Below the pieces are notes generated by a model. It saw nothing but the letters and a program-made list of their open reading frames with translations, was not told the origin of the DNA and made no database searches. Position numbers and translations under genes: made by a program. Source: Caprimulgus europaeus (lineage: Eukaryota; Chordata; Aves; Caprimulgiformes; Caprimulgidae). From it: a stretch of 64,000 bases of DNA. The stretch covers positions 23,952,015 through 24,016,014 of the forward strand of contig OU015528.1 of assembly GCA_907165065.1 (NCBI GenBank), given 5' to 3'. Shown here piece by piece: positions 35,450-49,500 of this stretch (position 1 is its first letter; the number at the start of each line of letters is the position of its first letter).

Positions 35450-38400
35450 TGGCATAGCCATTTTTGTTTTTTTTCCTTTTTGTGTCAAAGCCCCTCAAGT
35501 GTACAATACTTAAGTCTGAAAATCTTGTTTTTAAAAGGGGTGTAAAGAAATCGGAGAAACAATACCCATTTAAGTTAAATTAAAAAAAACACAACTGTTT
35601 GGCAGGAGTTAGCTAAATTATTTTGTGGGTATAATAAGCTAGAATAAGATTAACATGCTGTGTTGAGTGCAACGTTGGTGCAGTAGCATCTTGCTTTTCA
35701 CAGATTATGTTATCAGTGCAATGCTCTATTCCCAGGGTGAAATTTGAAACATTGAGCTGGAAACAAAATCCATAGATACAATAACTGTCTATCAGAATAT
35801 GCCTTTCAGACTTAAGAATATAATTTGGCAACCTCTTACAAGACTTTTACTTAAAATGAAGAATTTCATTGTTAAGTATTTGCCTTCCCTTGGACAAAAC
35901 AAAACTGTTTTGAAGTTCTGATATCCTAAATGTCCAATTTAACTCACAGATTGTAGGGAAGAGACAAATTTCACTTAAATAATTAACATATTAAGTGTTA
36001 TGCATAAAGTACTGAAAGTCATGATTACAGTTTGTAATGTAAGAAATGCAGACACTTTGCAGACTCTTCATTATTGGCTCTTTTTTTCTCAGTTTTACCA
36101 ATAAACATAATTTTCAGGATGTGCTGAACATTAAAAAAAAGTGGTTGCATAAATTTTACTTACAAATGTTGCTCACAAAGAAAATTTCCTCTTTACCTTG
36201 CACAAGTACATAATTTAATTGAAATTCATTCTAAAATACTTCTGTGCAAAAGATAGATTAAATTTTCCATTAAGCCTGAGTTCTGAGTATATATATATGT
36301 ATATTTTGAACTAGAATTTGTATATAATGTATTCAATCTCTTTAATACCTTCTAATCATAGCATTTAAGATAATACTGAGCAGCTGTAAATCGCTACTTA
36401 AGAAAAAATAAATACTGAAGGAAATCTAGATCAATTAGAAATGGTCTAAATACACACGTTTTGTCTTAATACTTACTTTTAAAGATATGTGCATAAATAT
36501 TCCTCTGTTTGCAAAGACAATGGATCCTTTTGTAGTTGAGGCTTGGTCAAAGCCATGGTGGGGGTAGGGAAAGAAGTATCAACTTTGCAAAGAAGGTGAT
36601 TTGCATACTATTACCCCTTAGTCTTTGCTCTCTATCAAATTTTGTTAAGCTTGCTGTGACCTACTTTAGAGTCTTACGACGAGATTACGAATTGCAGTGA
36701 ATTCTATGTTGGAGGCTACAGTAGTTTTAGCAGTTGTATTTACTTTATCACTTTCTTCTTTCTGGGAATAATACAGAGTTTCTCATCATAAGCCTTTGAT
36801 TAAGCCCTTGATTCAGTTCTTCTACTGATTCTTGTTTTTTCTTCATTTGTTTGTTTGGTTTTTTTTTAGTGTGTTTGTTTCCCTCCCTTCCCCCATTTAA
36901 GAGAACACCGTCTTATTTTGGTGGTTTTAAGTTTCTAAGATATATCCGGCAAAGTAGTTCAGCTGCAGGTTTGCACTGTCCATTCTGATGGTCAGCTTTA
37001 CATTATGATTTCCAGAGCAAACCCAACTGGAAACATTTGTCCTGTGCCAAAATTTTGTAGGTAATTGCCAGAGTATTTTTGTCACCACAGCTATGACGAA
37101 GTCTGTTAGTGTCTTTGCTTTTCCTACCTTAGTTATTCTAAAAATATGACAAAAGCAAAAACCACAGACATGAAACGTAGCCACTCTGACATTTCGTTAC
37201 TTGTTGCTGTGTGGCAGAATGTACTGTCTTGTAGAGATGCCAAAGTGACTCTGGAAGTTATCTCTTGGACACCAAAATTAAGGTTAGATATCTTTTTATG
37301 ATGAGTAGGCATGAGTTAATTAGTCTGCTGAGGAACAAGTATATTAGTGGCTGTTGTGCCACTTGTGCTACTGCTTCAAGCTACTCTACTAGGAATCAGC
37401 ATGTGTAATTCTACAAGGGGCCTGTGTTGTAAGTTATGAATAATCCATTGTTTTGAAAAACATAAATTATCAGCTTCTGTGCATTAATAATTTTATAGCT
37501 GAAAAAAAATTGAATTAAGTATGAAGTCCTAAATTGCAAAAGGTAGATTTCCAAAGATGGAGTTTTTTTTAATGGGAGGAGTCACAAATGGAAAGCATCT
37601 TTTTCATTCACTACTACCCTAAATTCAGGAGGGATGAGCTAAAATACACACATCTGAATTGGCTCAGTTTTTGCTCTACCATACTTCTGTTAGCTTCTTT
37701 GTTGCTAAAACCTGAGACCTTTCATTTTTTTTCATTAATTTTGGAATAAATTTAATCTACTTCAAGAATTTTTTTTAAAAAAACTACCATAAAACATAAA
37801 AGCCACAACACCGTTGTCCTATCACCTAATTCTTCTTCCCATTTCTAGCTGTACAAGTTTTAAATAGGGCTAATGTTGATGAAACCAGGTCAACCCTGAA
37901 TATTTTATGTAAATCTTTAGTCCTGACAGAGTATGTTCATAGCTCGAAAGCCTATATGGGCAAAGCAAGTTGCAAGGTTGAATCATTAAGATGATATTCT
38001 GGTCTTGATTTGGCATGTACTTGCCCTACATTACAATAATTCCATTAATCAGTTTAGTATTCTGGTGTAATGGAGACCAATCTCCACACTTACCATCAAG
38101 CCCTTTCTGTATCCTGAGTACTACTGCTCTGCTTTTTCAAATTAAAGAACTTTCCTGTTTTAACTCTTAATTCTAATTAATCTATCACTGTTTGATCATT
38201 CCTTTTAATAATTATTGCTTGCTATGTGCTAGTGTTGATGGTTGTTACAATTCTTAAAGAGAAGAAAGGAGGGGAATTAATTGAAACAGTAAAATAGAAA
38301 CAATAGGGCAGATGAAAATAAACACATCTAAATTCATAATCAGTACGCTAACTTTTTTTTTTGGAAGAGCTGTAGTGTTGGTGGGGGTATTTCCAAATAA

Positions 38401-41400
38401 AATTCATAGTTTTTCGCTTCTTGTGTCTAATCCAGATGAAATATAAAGGCTGCAAATTCCACACGATGTACTTGAACAAGAATATTCCATTTTGTCTCAC
38501 TTGACACCTGGAGTTATTTTAGAGACTGAAAGCGTAAAATTGCCTAATTTCTGTATGTTTTGGAAAGCACGTATGAAAAGTCATAACACACAACTTCACT
38601 GGTTTTGCTTATATGTAATTTCCTTTCTGTGACACTTGAGTGGTTTTTATGCAAGCCTTCAAGGATTAGGTAGGATTGTGTTGGTCACTTAACAGCATCT
38701 CTTTCTAGCACAACAAGTAACCAAACCACTAGTAAGTGTGATTATCATATCTTTTAACAGTGGTGCTGGTTGGAACTAATGAATTTCAGCGTGGGCCCAG
38801 CAGTGTTTGTTGGCTGACCATTCAGATAATCCTAGTGAAGTGGAAAAGGGATTCCTTTTAATTGGGATGGTAATTTAAGAGGTAATAAATGGCACACTTC
38901 GTATAAGTTAGCTTAAAATACTGTATTTAAATTGTCTAAGAAAGTTAGAAACAATGTTGCAAACCTTGGTATGCCTCTTACTTTCCTCTTCCTCCCCAAG
39001 TTTAATTGTGTATTGGGTTGAAAATACTTTCCTACTCCATAAAATGATCCTTTTCTTTGATTTGGTCTCTTTAATTTGTTGTTAGGGAGAATAAACCCAT
39101 TACAGGCTAAGTACGTTATTGATTATTTACACACCCGCAATAGTTTTAATTAGGGTATATGCTTATGATATGGATCAAAAACTGGTGCTGAATCAAACCC
39201 AAAACACTTTATTCATTTGTGGTGCTCCCAGTGATTCTGTATTTGAGTTGGTGTCTTGGCTACTTAAATTCAGAGGTCTCAGGCAAATGATTTTTCAAGA
39301 GAGGGAAAGGGAAGAGTGCAGAAGTACTCAATCATACAGTTGTTTTAAAGCCAGATAAGTCTAAGGAAAGTTACTGTTGTTTTTAAAATATATTTGTGCT
39401 TATCCATCTTCAGATTCAGCATTTGGCTTTGCTCTCAGCAGCTGATTCTTTTCAGTGGTTTTGAGAATCTTTTGTTTCAGAGGAAGAAATCTCCATCTAG
39501 TAGACATGCCACATGATGTTTGTTATCAGTTCTAAGGGCTCGTTTTGCTCAGTTTTAAAAACATCCTTGCAGTCTGCTGATTGTCTCATTTACTAATTTT
39601 CAACAGCTGTATATTGCTGCTTAAGCTGAAGTTGATATCAGAAGCTGCTTGGTGGAGTATATGAGCTCAACAACTGTCAAGCCACAGATGTCTCTTACCT
39701 GTCCACTAAAGCATGAAAGAATTAGGGGAGGTATATATTTAACCTCCAAAGCCAAAGAATGCATATTAGAACTGTTGTAATTAAGTCCTCCTGTATCTGT
39801 AACCCCTTTTTAAGACTCCTCCTATCTTTGACTTTGTCCTGGGCGTCAAGGGATGAGGATTTACCTGCTTGTGCCAGAGTGAGGAAGGGGAAGGCAGTGA
39901 GGCCATGGCTGCGGACATCAGCACTGTTCTATGACAATGCTGTTCCATAACTTGATTGTGCCTTTGTGAAAATATTATTTGATTAATTTCAAACATGCTG
40001 CCAGACCATTCATTCCTTGACATTATTATTTTTTGAGGAGAAGGTGATAATAATTCCATGTTAATTTTCCCATATTGCAAGTGACTTGCTAACTTCTGTA
40101 GTACCTTGTCAGTTAGCTCTCTTTTCCAAGCTCAGTTCTGTACTGCAGTGGAAGATGATGTATGCCTCTGAGCCTTCCTGTCTTTTTCTAACCAGAACAT
40201 GTTTTGGTTCTTTGTGTTCCATTTATTTCAAAAAACTGGAAGAGAATTGTGTGCAGGTGGGGGCTTCACCATTGATTTTGGTAGTGGCAGAACTTCTGAG
40301 TACTGCAGCAATTGGTTTTATATATGCTTTGGAGCTTTGAACACACTAGGCACTGATTTTCAAGCTACAAGCTGACTGATTAAGGAGTTTTGCTTATGCC
40401 TTAACTGTAGAATTTTTGTTTGCTTGGTTATTGTAATGGTGGCTGCTACAGTCATTATCTGAAGCATCGACCTTTGAGACAGAGCATAGGGTAGGATAGG
40501 TCCTCTGGATGCAGATAAAAACTCTGACTTACCTGCACGGTGTGTCTTGCTCCCGCTTCTGTGGGCAATGTTACTGCCAAACTCTTAAAATAATTTTTTT
40601 TTCTTTGACTAGGTTGGTGGAAACTGTGGTTTCTTCACTTGTTTTTTTGCCTAGTGGAATCCTGGGTACTGTTACTGCTGTAGGGTACTGCTTTCTTCCT
40701 GCAGCACTGTACAGCTGCGACTTGGTGTTTGAAAGAATAAAATAGGATATTTAATTGCGGTAAATTATTTTTATCAATATTTATTTAAGGAATAAATTGC
40801 TTCCTGAATTTTAGTGGTCATAGCAGAGGGGAAAACTTCATATAAGGAATCCCCAGCATAATTTGCAACAATCTCTTTACTGTGTTTACTTTCTATGAGC
40901 AGTACAATTTTGTGCATTAACTGCAGGACACTGACAAGATACTTTATGGTAGTCACATATGTAATTATTGCTTTGGTTTTTATAATTGATAGTGGTAAGG
41001 TCTGGATGATTTATTCCTGCTAATTAGTTTCTGAATTAATATGCCCTTTCTAGGGATGTTCAAACAAAACCCAAAAAGCCTGATAAATTTGGAACCAATT
41101 TCTGAAGGCAGATGTTACAAAAAAAGGACTGTGCAGTGGAAAGAATCCATTCACACTCCATTACCTGACCAAATAATTTGTTTAACCATATGCATAACAA
41201 CCAAAGGTATGATTACCATGATTTATCACTTACTAAATGGTAATTTGCATAAAATTTGCTTATTTCTAGAATCTCTTTTTGCAAGGGGTCTTCTGCTTGA
41301 GTTTCATGTACTTGTTTCAGAATGGCTTTTCAGCCGTAGGAGGAAAATACAACTTTTCCTTTCTTTACCTCAGATGTTAGATAAATCTCATGAGGCCTCT

Positions 41401-43369
41401 GTTATTCTATCTGGATCCCCAGCAGGCTATTAATTGTAAGGAAAAGAACCCTAGTATTAAAGAAAATGAATGATTTTAAATTGGTGTAATAACTAATTAT
41501 CTGTGTGTGATGAGATGGGATGGCCCTCTTCATGAATTGTGACTATGTGGCCAAGTCTGGCCCTGGAGCTGCTGCTTCTTTGCTGTCCCTCACAGGGAGT
41601 GATCCCTTCAGGGCAGCAGCCTCCTGGGAGGAGGGAGGCTCTGCTCTTCTTCACTACTGATTTTTGCCTTGACTTTTGTTCCCCTTCATTGCCTGCCTCA
41701 TCCATGCCCCTTTCAAGTGAAGTTTGGCAGCTTTTCTTTTGAGCAGACCTGGGCTGACACAAGTATTTTTACCTGTGTCTGCTTCTTTTTGTTATTTTCA
41801 AAATAGTGTTTTAATACTTGTGGTTTTTAAGAGTTTCAGGAAAGAGTCCTATAGGTTTTTTTCATTTGGAGAAGGATCAGAACTCCTTAACACTAAAAGA
41901 AAAGTACCTGTATCTGGTTTGTCTGGAACTGCCCGGTTGCTTGTCAAGACCTTGACTGTTAAAGGCAGTTATTTTTAGTGACTCTCCCAAGGTGTTAAAA
42001 AACAAAAGAATAGTCTTGTCTACTGAAGTACTCGTACATAAAAAAATAAATGTTCAGATGCAGCAATGAATCATAAACATTTAAAGAGGACCATTTTTCA
42101 TACACTTCCTTCACTCCATCACATCAAACAGAACAATCAGCCCTTGTCAGCAATCTTCATTATCCTAATTGGTTGTGTGTACTTTTCAGGTACATTCTTC
42201 TCATACTCTTGTGTGCTTTTGTAAACAGCTGCTAACTGAATCTAAACTCTCTTCACCCTTGATTTTGGAGTAACTGTTCTTAAGCAATCATAAGCAGAAT
42301 GAGAAGGTTCTGATTTTTCAAGAAAATCCTTCAGTTGCACTTCTGAAAAGTGCAATGTAACACCACAGAGAAACAGTTAAAAGTTTACATCCAGGTAGGG
42401 TTTGTTTTGGTTTGTTTTTTTTTTATTTGTTTGTTTGGGGTTTTTTTCAGATCTTTGGTTATGAAAGAAGTGTATGCGCTTGTTATGTTTCCATTTGGTC
42501 ATACATTTTAAAATACTTGTGGGATTATGTTAAATATCCCTGAAGTTTTAACTTTACAGAGATTATGGATTAGTGATAAAACTCTGCAGGGCTAAATGCA
42601 TTGAATTCTGCTGGCTCAAGTATTGAAATCAGGCTGAGAAGTGCAGTGGTTATTTCCAACCATTAAACCTAATAAACCAGCTTAAAGCCAGCGTGGGATG
42701 TTTAAACTTCTGTTCAGCAGCCTCTGAGGATTTTCACAGGAGAAGGTAGTTTTGTTTTACTAGACCTGATAGCTGTATTCAAGTGTATTTGAAATGCCTC
42801 TCAGTTACACCAGATCAAGAAAGTTCTGCCTCATTTAAGATAAAAAACATGCCAGGGTACTTTTAAGTGATTTGTAATCACTGTCTTCCTTAGTTGCACT
42901 TAATTTCACACCTTGCCAGACTGTCCTGTCTTTAAAGAGGCTTTCCGATACTGAGTTCAGATCTACAGAGAATTGGCCAACCTGTAGGACAGGCTACACA
43001 AGCTCACAATTAAAATTTATTTTTAATGTTAGCTAAATTGCAAAATTTGCTTATTGCATAAGTTGGTAGCGGATTTATTTCATTGCTACTCATAGTAGAG
43101 TAGTAGTGACTACTCATGATAAAACCATATTCTAATAATTCTTGATGTGCAGCAAAAATTTGACGTTTAATAAACATGCATTGCAAGTAAAGTGGTTAAA
43201 GCTCATATCTTACAAAAGCAGAATAATTTATTGAGTTATAAAATGCAAGAGAATGTTTCAGGTAGGTTAAAGGCAAAATAAACATAACTCTTAGTGGTAA
43301 AATGAAAATACTTAAAATAAATTTATAATGAAAATGTAAATAATGAAATTTATAATTGTAGCTAGTAGT

Positions 43370-43618
43370 GTCCAGTGGGCACAAACAGGATCACAGGAAG
43401 TTCCATCTGAAGATGAGGAAAAATTTCTTTACTGTGAGGGTGACAGAGCACTGGAACAGGCTGCCCAGAGAGGTTGTGGACTCTTCTCTGGAGATACACA
43501 AAACTGACCTGGGCATGGTCCTGTGCAACCTGCTGTAGGGAAACTGCTTTGCGGGGGGGCTGGGACTAGATGATTTCCAGAGGTTCCTTCCAACCCCTAA
43601 CATTCTGTGATTCTGTGA
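43370..43618 (+). mobile_element. CR1 LINE 3' fragment, sense orientation
   Basis: This is the only clear CR1 in the window on the same strand as DOCK4. It carries the ORF2 tail region (aggaaaaatttctttactgt, gagcactggaacaggctgcc, cagagaggttgtggactctt), then the 3' UTR. It ends with the canonical terminal octamers ttctgtgattctgtga at about 43603-43618. Frames are broken. The length of about 250 bp is typical of the heavily 5'-truncated copies. Confidence 0.93.
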
Positions 43619-46370
43619 AATGGTGGAATGTTGAAGAAATACAGAGTACCAGGAGATTAAAATTCATCTGAAATATGAGGATACTGGACAAGCTGAAAAG
43701 TAATAGCATTGAAAATTGCAGGATGTGTTGATTTTCTTTCTTGCTGTTATTTTGTTGTGGGCTTATCTGTGTACATTCGAGTTCCACTGTTTTTTCCAGT
43801 GATGTTTATTTATTGTCTTCCAACGATGGCAGGTCAAGTACAGAGTTAAACCCTGCTCTTCTAAAGGAAATACAAGAAAACTGGAGAGTGTTTCATCTAT
43901 AAGGTCATTTGATGGACCTGTCTTTTATTATGGAAGATGGATATTCTGTTTCTCTTCTGTTAGTGAAGAGAACCTATGCTCTGCTTTTTCTTGTCTTCCA
44001 TGAATGTTATTTGTTACTTGAATGGGAGTAAATAGTGGAATATTATGGGAAAACCAGTCTCATCTGCCAGACTTTTTGATAACAAACACATGGAGTCTCT
44101 CGGTTACTGTGCTGTTGTCTAACTGTGTTCCTCTTGGGTGGCTCTGATAGTTGGTGAAGAGTAATGCTGCAGCTTGCACAACAACCTTATTTTCTTTGCA
44201 GTTCGCAGGACTATGGCTCATCTGAGCTTGGGTTTGCACAGAGCTACTTGCAGTTTGTTAAAGGTTGTGAAATTAGGCCCTCCAAGTTTAGGGCAGCATG
44301 TTGTGTTATAACACTTTTGGGAAGGAAGGAGAAGAATGGGGAAATGTGTGGTCATTAGACTTTGAACTTAGTGTTCTTACATCAAGTCAGCATGAAATTG
44401 TAAGGATATACTCGTCTATTCAAGGTCTACTTCAAAATAATTGTCTTAATATTATTCTGAAAAAAGTTAAGTTTTTTCTGGGAGATTTACTGTATCTATA
44501 ATTATGTGAGGCATTTAATTTTCCCATTCAATTTCTGCTGGCTTTGTAGGGATGAGACAGGTAGCCACTAAACCTTCTGGCATATACAAAGTATCACCAT
44601 GGCTCTGAATTTGAAATCATGTGGAACTTGTCTCTCAAATTTAACTTTTTGGTGGTTTTGCTGAGCACTACCTCATGCTTTAAAGAGGTCCAGAACATAC
44701 TGAAGAATTGTCGTGAGACCTGGTTTTTGCAGTCACAGGGTTTTGGCTTTGATGGACCTCAGCTGATGCACTTACGGTGTGAATACACTGACCTCCCTTC
44801 TTTACCATACCTGATGCCTGCAGGAAGTTCTGAAAAACTCTGGTGGTTTATTTGATTTTAATCAGAACCTTTGGTTCCTCGAAGGCTATTAATGAAACCT
44901 GGACACTTTTTCAAGTTAAAGTTAAATAGCAATAACTCTTTTCCTTGATCATGCTATTAAAAATTAAGGCAATTACTTCACAAAGTTTGAAAGTGCTTAG
45001 AACTTTGGGGATACTTAGTCTTAATAAAGTCATAGTGAATAACATAGTTATTTTTAACTAAAAAAAATTGTTCTCATAGATAGTGTCATCTTAAAATAAT
45101 CTGCTTTTTTCACTTCTTTCTACTCGCTGGATTTTCAAGCTGTTGCTATTTCTAAGTAATGAGGGAAAATGACACCTAATCCACACACTGTTTGGGGTGG
45201 CAGTCTTAGTGCATCAATACTGCATCTGTAGCTCTACGCTAAAGAATTAAGACCAGCTGGTTGAACTGCATATACACTTTATTATATTTTGATTGAATGT
45301 ATGAAGTCTATACCTGATTGTACTGAGCCCACCTCACCTTCTACCATGATGCTTCTGACAGGTTTTACATTGACATTCCTTCTCTGTAGAGGACACTCCT
45401 GAGCAAATTCATAGAGAGGAGCAGTATCATCTACTCATAGACTCTTAAGTTATACTAGAATTTCTAGACTTGTAAAGACCCATTTGCTTTGTTTTCTTTT
45501 TATGTTAAAATTTCTGGTTCCAGAACTAAAGCAAATCAAGAAATTGCTCTTAGCAGGGACATAACAAGATGCAGCAGGAGTTAAAGAAATATAAAAGACT
45601 TAACTAGCTGTTTGATAGAAGAAGAAAAACAGTGAATTCTCATACTTGCAGGAACAGGGACCCTGGTGGTATGTGCTAAATTATTCCAGTTTTGGTGTTG
45701 GAGATTGACAGCCATTCTCAGCAGCAAATAGGTGCCATTTCTTTTTACTATTAGTGTTCTTTTATAAGATATAGTGCCTAATAGCTAGGGTACCCAAAGG
45801 AAAGAGTTAGTAAAAATGTTTACAAGTATTGGGAGAACCAATCAAGCTATTATAAAAGAGATTATAAGGTTCTTGCTTGTAGCTGAGATACAGGATGAAG
45901 AAAGTTTGACGAATGTTCAGATAGTCACACTAGACTGAGTATCTATGTTAGAATTGTCCTATGGCTTTTGGCAGCATTGTAATTAAGGATTTGAAAGTGA
46001 TTATCTTGCTGAATTCAAATGTTGAGACCAGCACAGGAGAGAATATGGTCTGCTGCAGCTCTGTGTCCTTTGTCTTTCAGACTTGGCATTTGTCTCATCT
46101 TTATAGGTAGCTGGTGCTATTAGCAATAGGCATTGCAGATGGTTTTGTTTTGTTTTTCAGACAAGTGAAGAAAAGTTGTATGTAGATATTCTAGCTTGGA
46201 CATTGATACAAACTTGTTTGATTTTTGAGGTGCCTTGAGTTATTTTCATAAATAGCTGTTCAATAAAGGTTGTTATTAGGAAAATTCCATGCAAGCACTC
46301 ATCTCTTAAGAACACTTGACATGTTCAGAAGCCACATGTGGCTCAAAAGTCCTGGACTGTCATCATTTAG
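43619..46370. other. Intronic sequence, nothing recognised
   Basis: AT-rich spacer between the sense CR1 and the next antisense CR1. No gene or other repeat seen. Confidence 0.6.
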
Positions 46371-46560
46371 AATCATAGAATGATAGAATGGTTTGGGCTG
46401 GAAGGGACCTTAAAGATCATCTAGCACCAACCCCCCTGCCATGATCAGGGACACCTCCCACTAGACCAGGTTGCTCAAAGCCTCATCCAGACTGTCCTTG
46501 AACACTTCCAGGGAGTGTTCCCTCCACAACTTCCTTGGGTAACCTGTTCCAGTGTCTCTT
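46371..46560 (-). mobile_element. CR1 LINE 3' fragment, antisense
   Basis: The sequence starts with aatcatagaatgatagaatg (terminal octamers), then gtttgggctggaagggacct, taaagatcatctagcaccaa, cccccctgccatgatcaggg, acacctcccactagaccagg and ttgctcaaagcctcatccag, ending near cagtgtctctt. The internal spacer (catgatcagggacacctccc) differs from the 7.4, 9.4 and 26 kb copies and marks a distinct CR1 subfamily. The coding part is almost absent. Confidence 0.94.
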
Positions 46561-49500
46561 AGTTGTGGTGTACATATACAGGTGAGAGAACACACATTCT
46601 TTTGTTTCAGTATAAAATTGATGGTGTTTTATCCTCAGTAATCTGTAAGAGATGGAAGGATCACTTCTGTTATTGAAACTAACATGTGTATATATTGTGT
46701 TTATGGAGAGGAGATTAGATTGATTTCCACCCCCTCTGCTTTTATGTCATTGTCTTCATTAGCTTGTTTTTGGTTTGCAGCAAGTCTCCTAGGGTATCTG
46801 TAGGCAGCACAATACATTAATGAGCAGATGCCTGAATTAACTCATATATTAGAAGCATGAGCATGTAGCTGTGTTATCATGCCACTCCATCCAGATTGAT
46901 TTGTATGTAGGCAAAGCTCGGGGCACGTGATGGCCTTTTACAGTAAACTTTGTCCATTCTGCATTGGCAAAATTGTATGCCTCTGTGTGTTTAGGCTTCT
47001 AAAAATTCTGTCTTTTTAGAAATCTAAAAAGGTTCTTCAGCTTCTTTTGAGGAGAAAAAATTTAATCCTGGACAAGGTACAAGTAGGGTGTGGAAAGGAT
47101 GTCAAGAGATTGCTTAATCAAGCTTTCCCACAAGAACAAGGGGACAGGAAAATAAATTTTAAGTGGCACTGTAAAGTAAAAGAAGGACTTTTTTCCATTA
47201 AGCTTTCAATTTTTAAACTGGGAAGCATACTGTGAGTTTGTGGACACTTACATGATGTATGTAAAGCCTGGTGAAGCAAATTCATAGAAGAAAAATCCAT
47301 CAATGGTTGTTGAACACAAAAAATGCCATGTCTGGCTCAGGAGATCCCTGTGCCATGAAATACTGAGAGCTCTACCACTGGTCAGTAACTTCAGACATGA
47401 GTTTACAAACGGTGTCCTGGGTAGAGACATTGGTCTGGTTTGTTTTTTGTTGTTGTTTGGTTTGGGTTTTTTTTAATGACTGTATTGATGATGTGCTCTC
47501 TCTAATGTTACATTTTCTGCAGCTGCTTGCAGTGCCAGATGTCTGTTGTGTTTACTACCCGTAAGTACGTATCAAAGCGTTATTTTTTACATTTATTAAT
47601 AAAGACCACCAAACCAGAGCTTTCCTCAAAGGTAATATATACACATATTTACTCATCAGCTAAAAAATCTGCATAAAAACAAGCTCAATTTTCCATCGTA
47701 AAGGAAAAAGGCAACAGTAAATGATTGTTTTAACTAATAAAACAGCTTCATAATATTAGAAGCTCCCTGATGTCATTTATTACTGTTTTAATTATTTTTT
47801 CAGCTATTAAATAGAAAAGAAATCCCTTGAAATGATTGTACCTGAAAGTCTTAATCTGGTGAAAGAATGGCACTTTAAGTCCAGAATAAAATCTTTAAAA
47901 GTTGCTTTTGCCACTGAGAGGACATGATTTCAATTGTAACAGGAAATATCTGGAATCAATAATAGCTTCTAGTCATCTGTTAGGAGGAAAGGAACAACAA
48001 TGTCTGTCTGATTAGTTCTTATATGCACATCTCCAGTTATTTTAGGCATAAAAATATTAAGAATGTAACCCCGAGCAAAACTTAGAAGTGGGCCACTCGC
48101 CTCTGTTACCAGCTAATCAGTTCCTTTTCTATCAGAGCATCTTGCTCCCTGTCAAAACCAGTCCCTCTAACACAACATTCTCACCTTCCAAATCTCTTAT
48201 TTTGCAGTGTGTTTTTACAACAGTCCTGTGTGGTTCAAATGCTACTTCTGATAGTTGGGACATTGTGACTTAGGGCGTTGAACTAGAGTCTATTTTTACT
48301 CTGGCATTTAGCATGTGCAGTATGGCCAAGTAATTATTAAAGTGATCGTTAAAGTAACTTACATTTTTCTACACCATACCCTTTCCCCTTTTCTTTTTCT
48401 TCATTTGGAGGACTGTTTGTTATTATGTGAAACCTGTGGCTGCTATTGTGGTACAAATGCTCATTTTTGAGGTATTAGTAGATGCTGTAGGTGTTGCTTC
48501 TCTTACTATTGATTCCTTTATATGTGGCAGGGTATGTCTTACTACTCAGCCAGGAGCTGCAGCATGCTGCATGTCTCCTTTGTAGTGTTGAAAATTTTAA
48601 TTTGTGACAGGAAGGCATCTTGAGCACCATGTCATATTGCACCCTTTGTGGGGAGACATTTTCATCTTATGAACAAAAAGTCAAGCCAGCCAGTAATCCC
48701 AGTGTGCTCTTGATGAGTCTCAAGTGTGTCTTTATAATGCTAACTCACATGCAAGACTTAAATGCACTAGTTGCAAGTAAAAAAGAAGCTTGTTTTACTT
48801 TTTTATAACAACAATGTTTTTGTGTTCTAGATGAACAGAAGGTGAGTTCCTGCACCAAAAAACTTAGTTTAGACTTTAATTAGGACCTTGGACTTGTATT
48901 GATCTTTTTATATGCCCAGGCATTTGCATATGTAAAACTCTCCAACAGTGAGTGCAGACAGGCAGTGATTTGGATGAGAGCAGAATGGTGAAGTTTTTTT
49001 CAGAAGTTGAAGATAAGAGCTCCCTCAGATTATTCATTGTCTTTCCTCTTTTTCCTAATTGCAGTGGTGGTCTGATTTGAAGGTAAGGACTAGAAACCTC
49101 TTTCCAGTTATTCACACTTGTTGTTGTAGTGAAAGACTTCATGAAACACACAGAAAAGGTGTCTTTTAAGGTCTTATGTCACATTGATTGAACTGACTGT
49201 TCTATTGAAATGTAGAAGAAGCATATTAAGAAGGTACTAGCACATTTGATTAATTTTAGCAGTTAATTGCAGATAGGTAACTGGTTATCTCATAAAGATT
49301 CTTCGTGTTCTGATTCTTTCCTTTGTTCTCATGGAAATTGGTTGTTTCGTAACTTGGGATTGACTGCACCTGTGATACCCTACAAAGTTTAAGCTTGGCA
49401 TTAAACGTAAAGGTGCTTTAATATTGTATGTCACTGTAGTTCTTGCCATATGATTTCGTCTTCTGTATGGATTAGATTTTTGTGTTCTGTGTTGTTGTCT

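Larger units (their letters stand above)
28561..43369. other. Longest unannotated intronic stretch
   Basis: Nearly 15 kb without a supported gene. Contents noted are an 11-bp tandem TTTTTTGTTAA at 29082-29112, an A-rich tract at 31055-31090, a possible tRNA-derived SINE fragment at 33255-33356, an 11-bp-arm palindrome at 35422-35449, a short TA run at 36287-36304, and G/T-rich tracts at 36838-36870 and 42397-42448. The 29250-30150 part may be an eroded element I cannot name. The absence of young insertions over this length could reflect conserved regulatory content, but the sequence alone does not show it. Confidence 0.5.

Noticed and set aside
36927..37184. 85-codon minus frame with a Cys/Trp-rich translation
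   Set aside because: Looked protein-like for a moment but is short, has no upstream continuation in frame and no family match.
41041..41433. 130-codon + strand frame in intron 1
   Set aside because: It shows no recognisable domain, codon pattern or splice context. A frame of this length is expected once or twice by chance in AT-rich sequence of this size.
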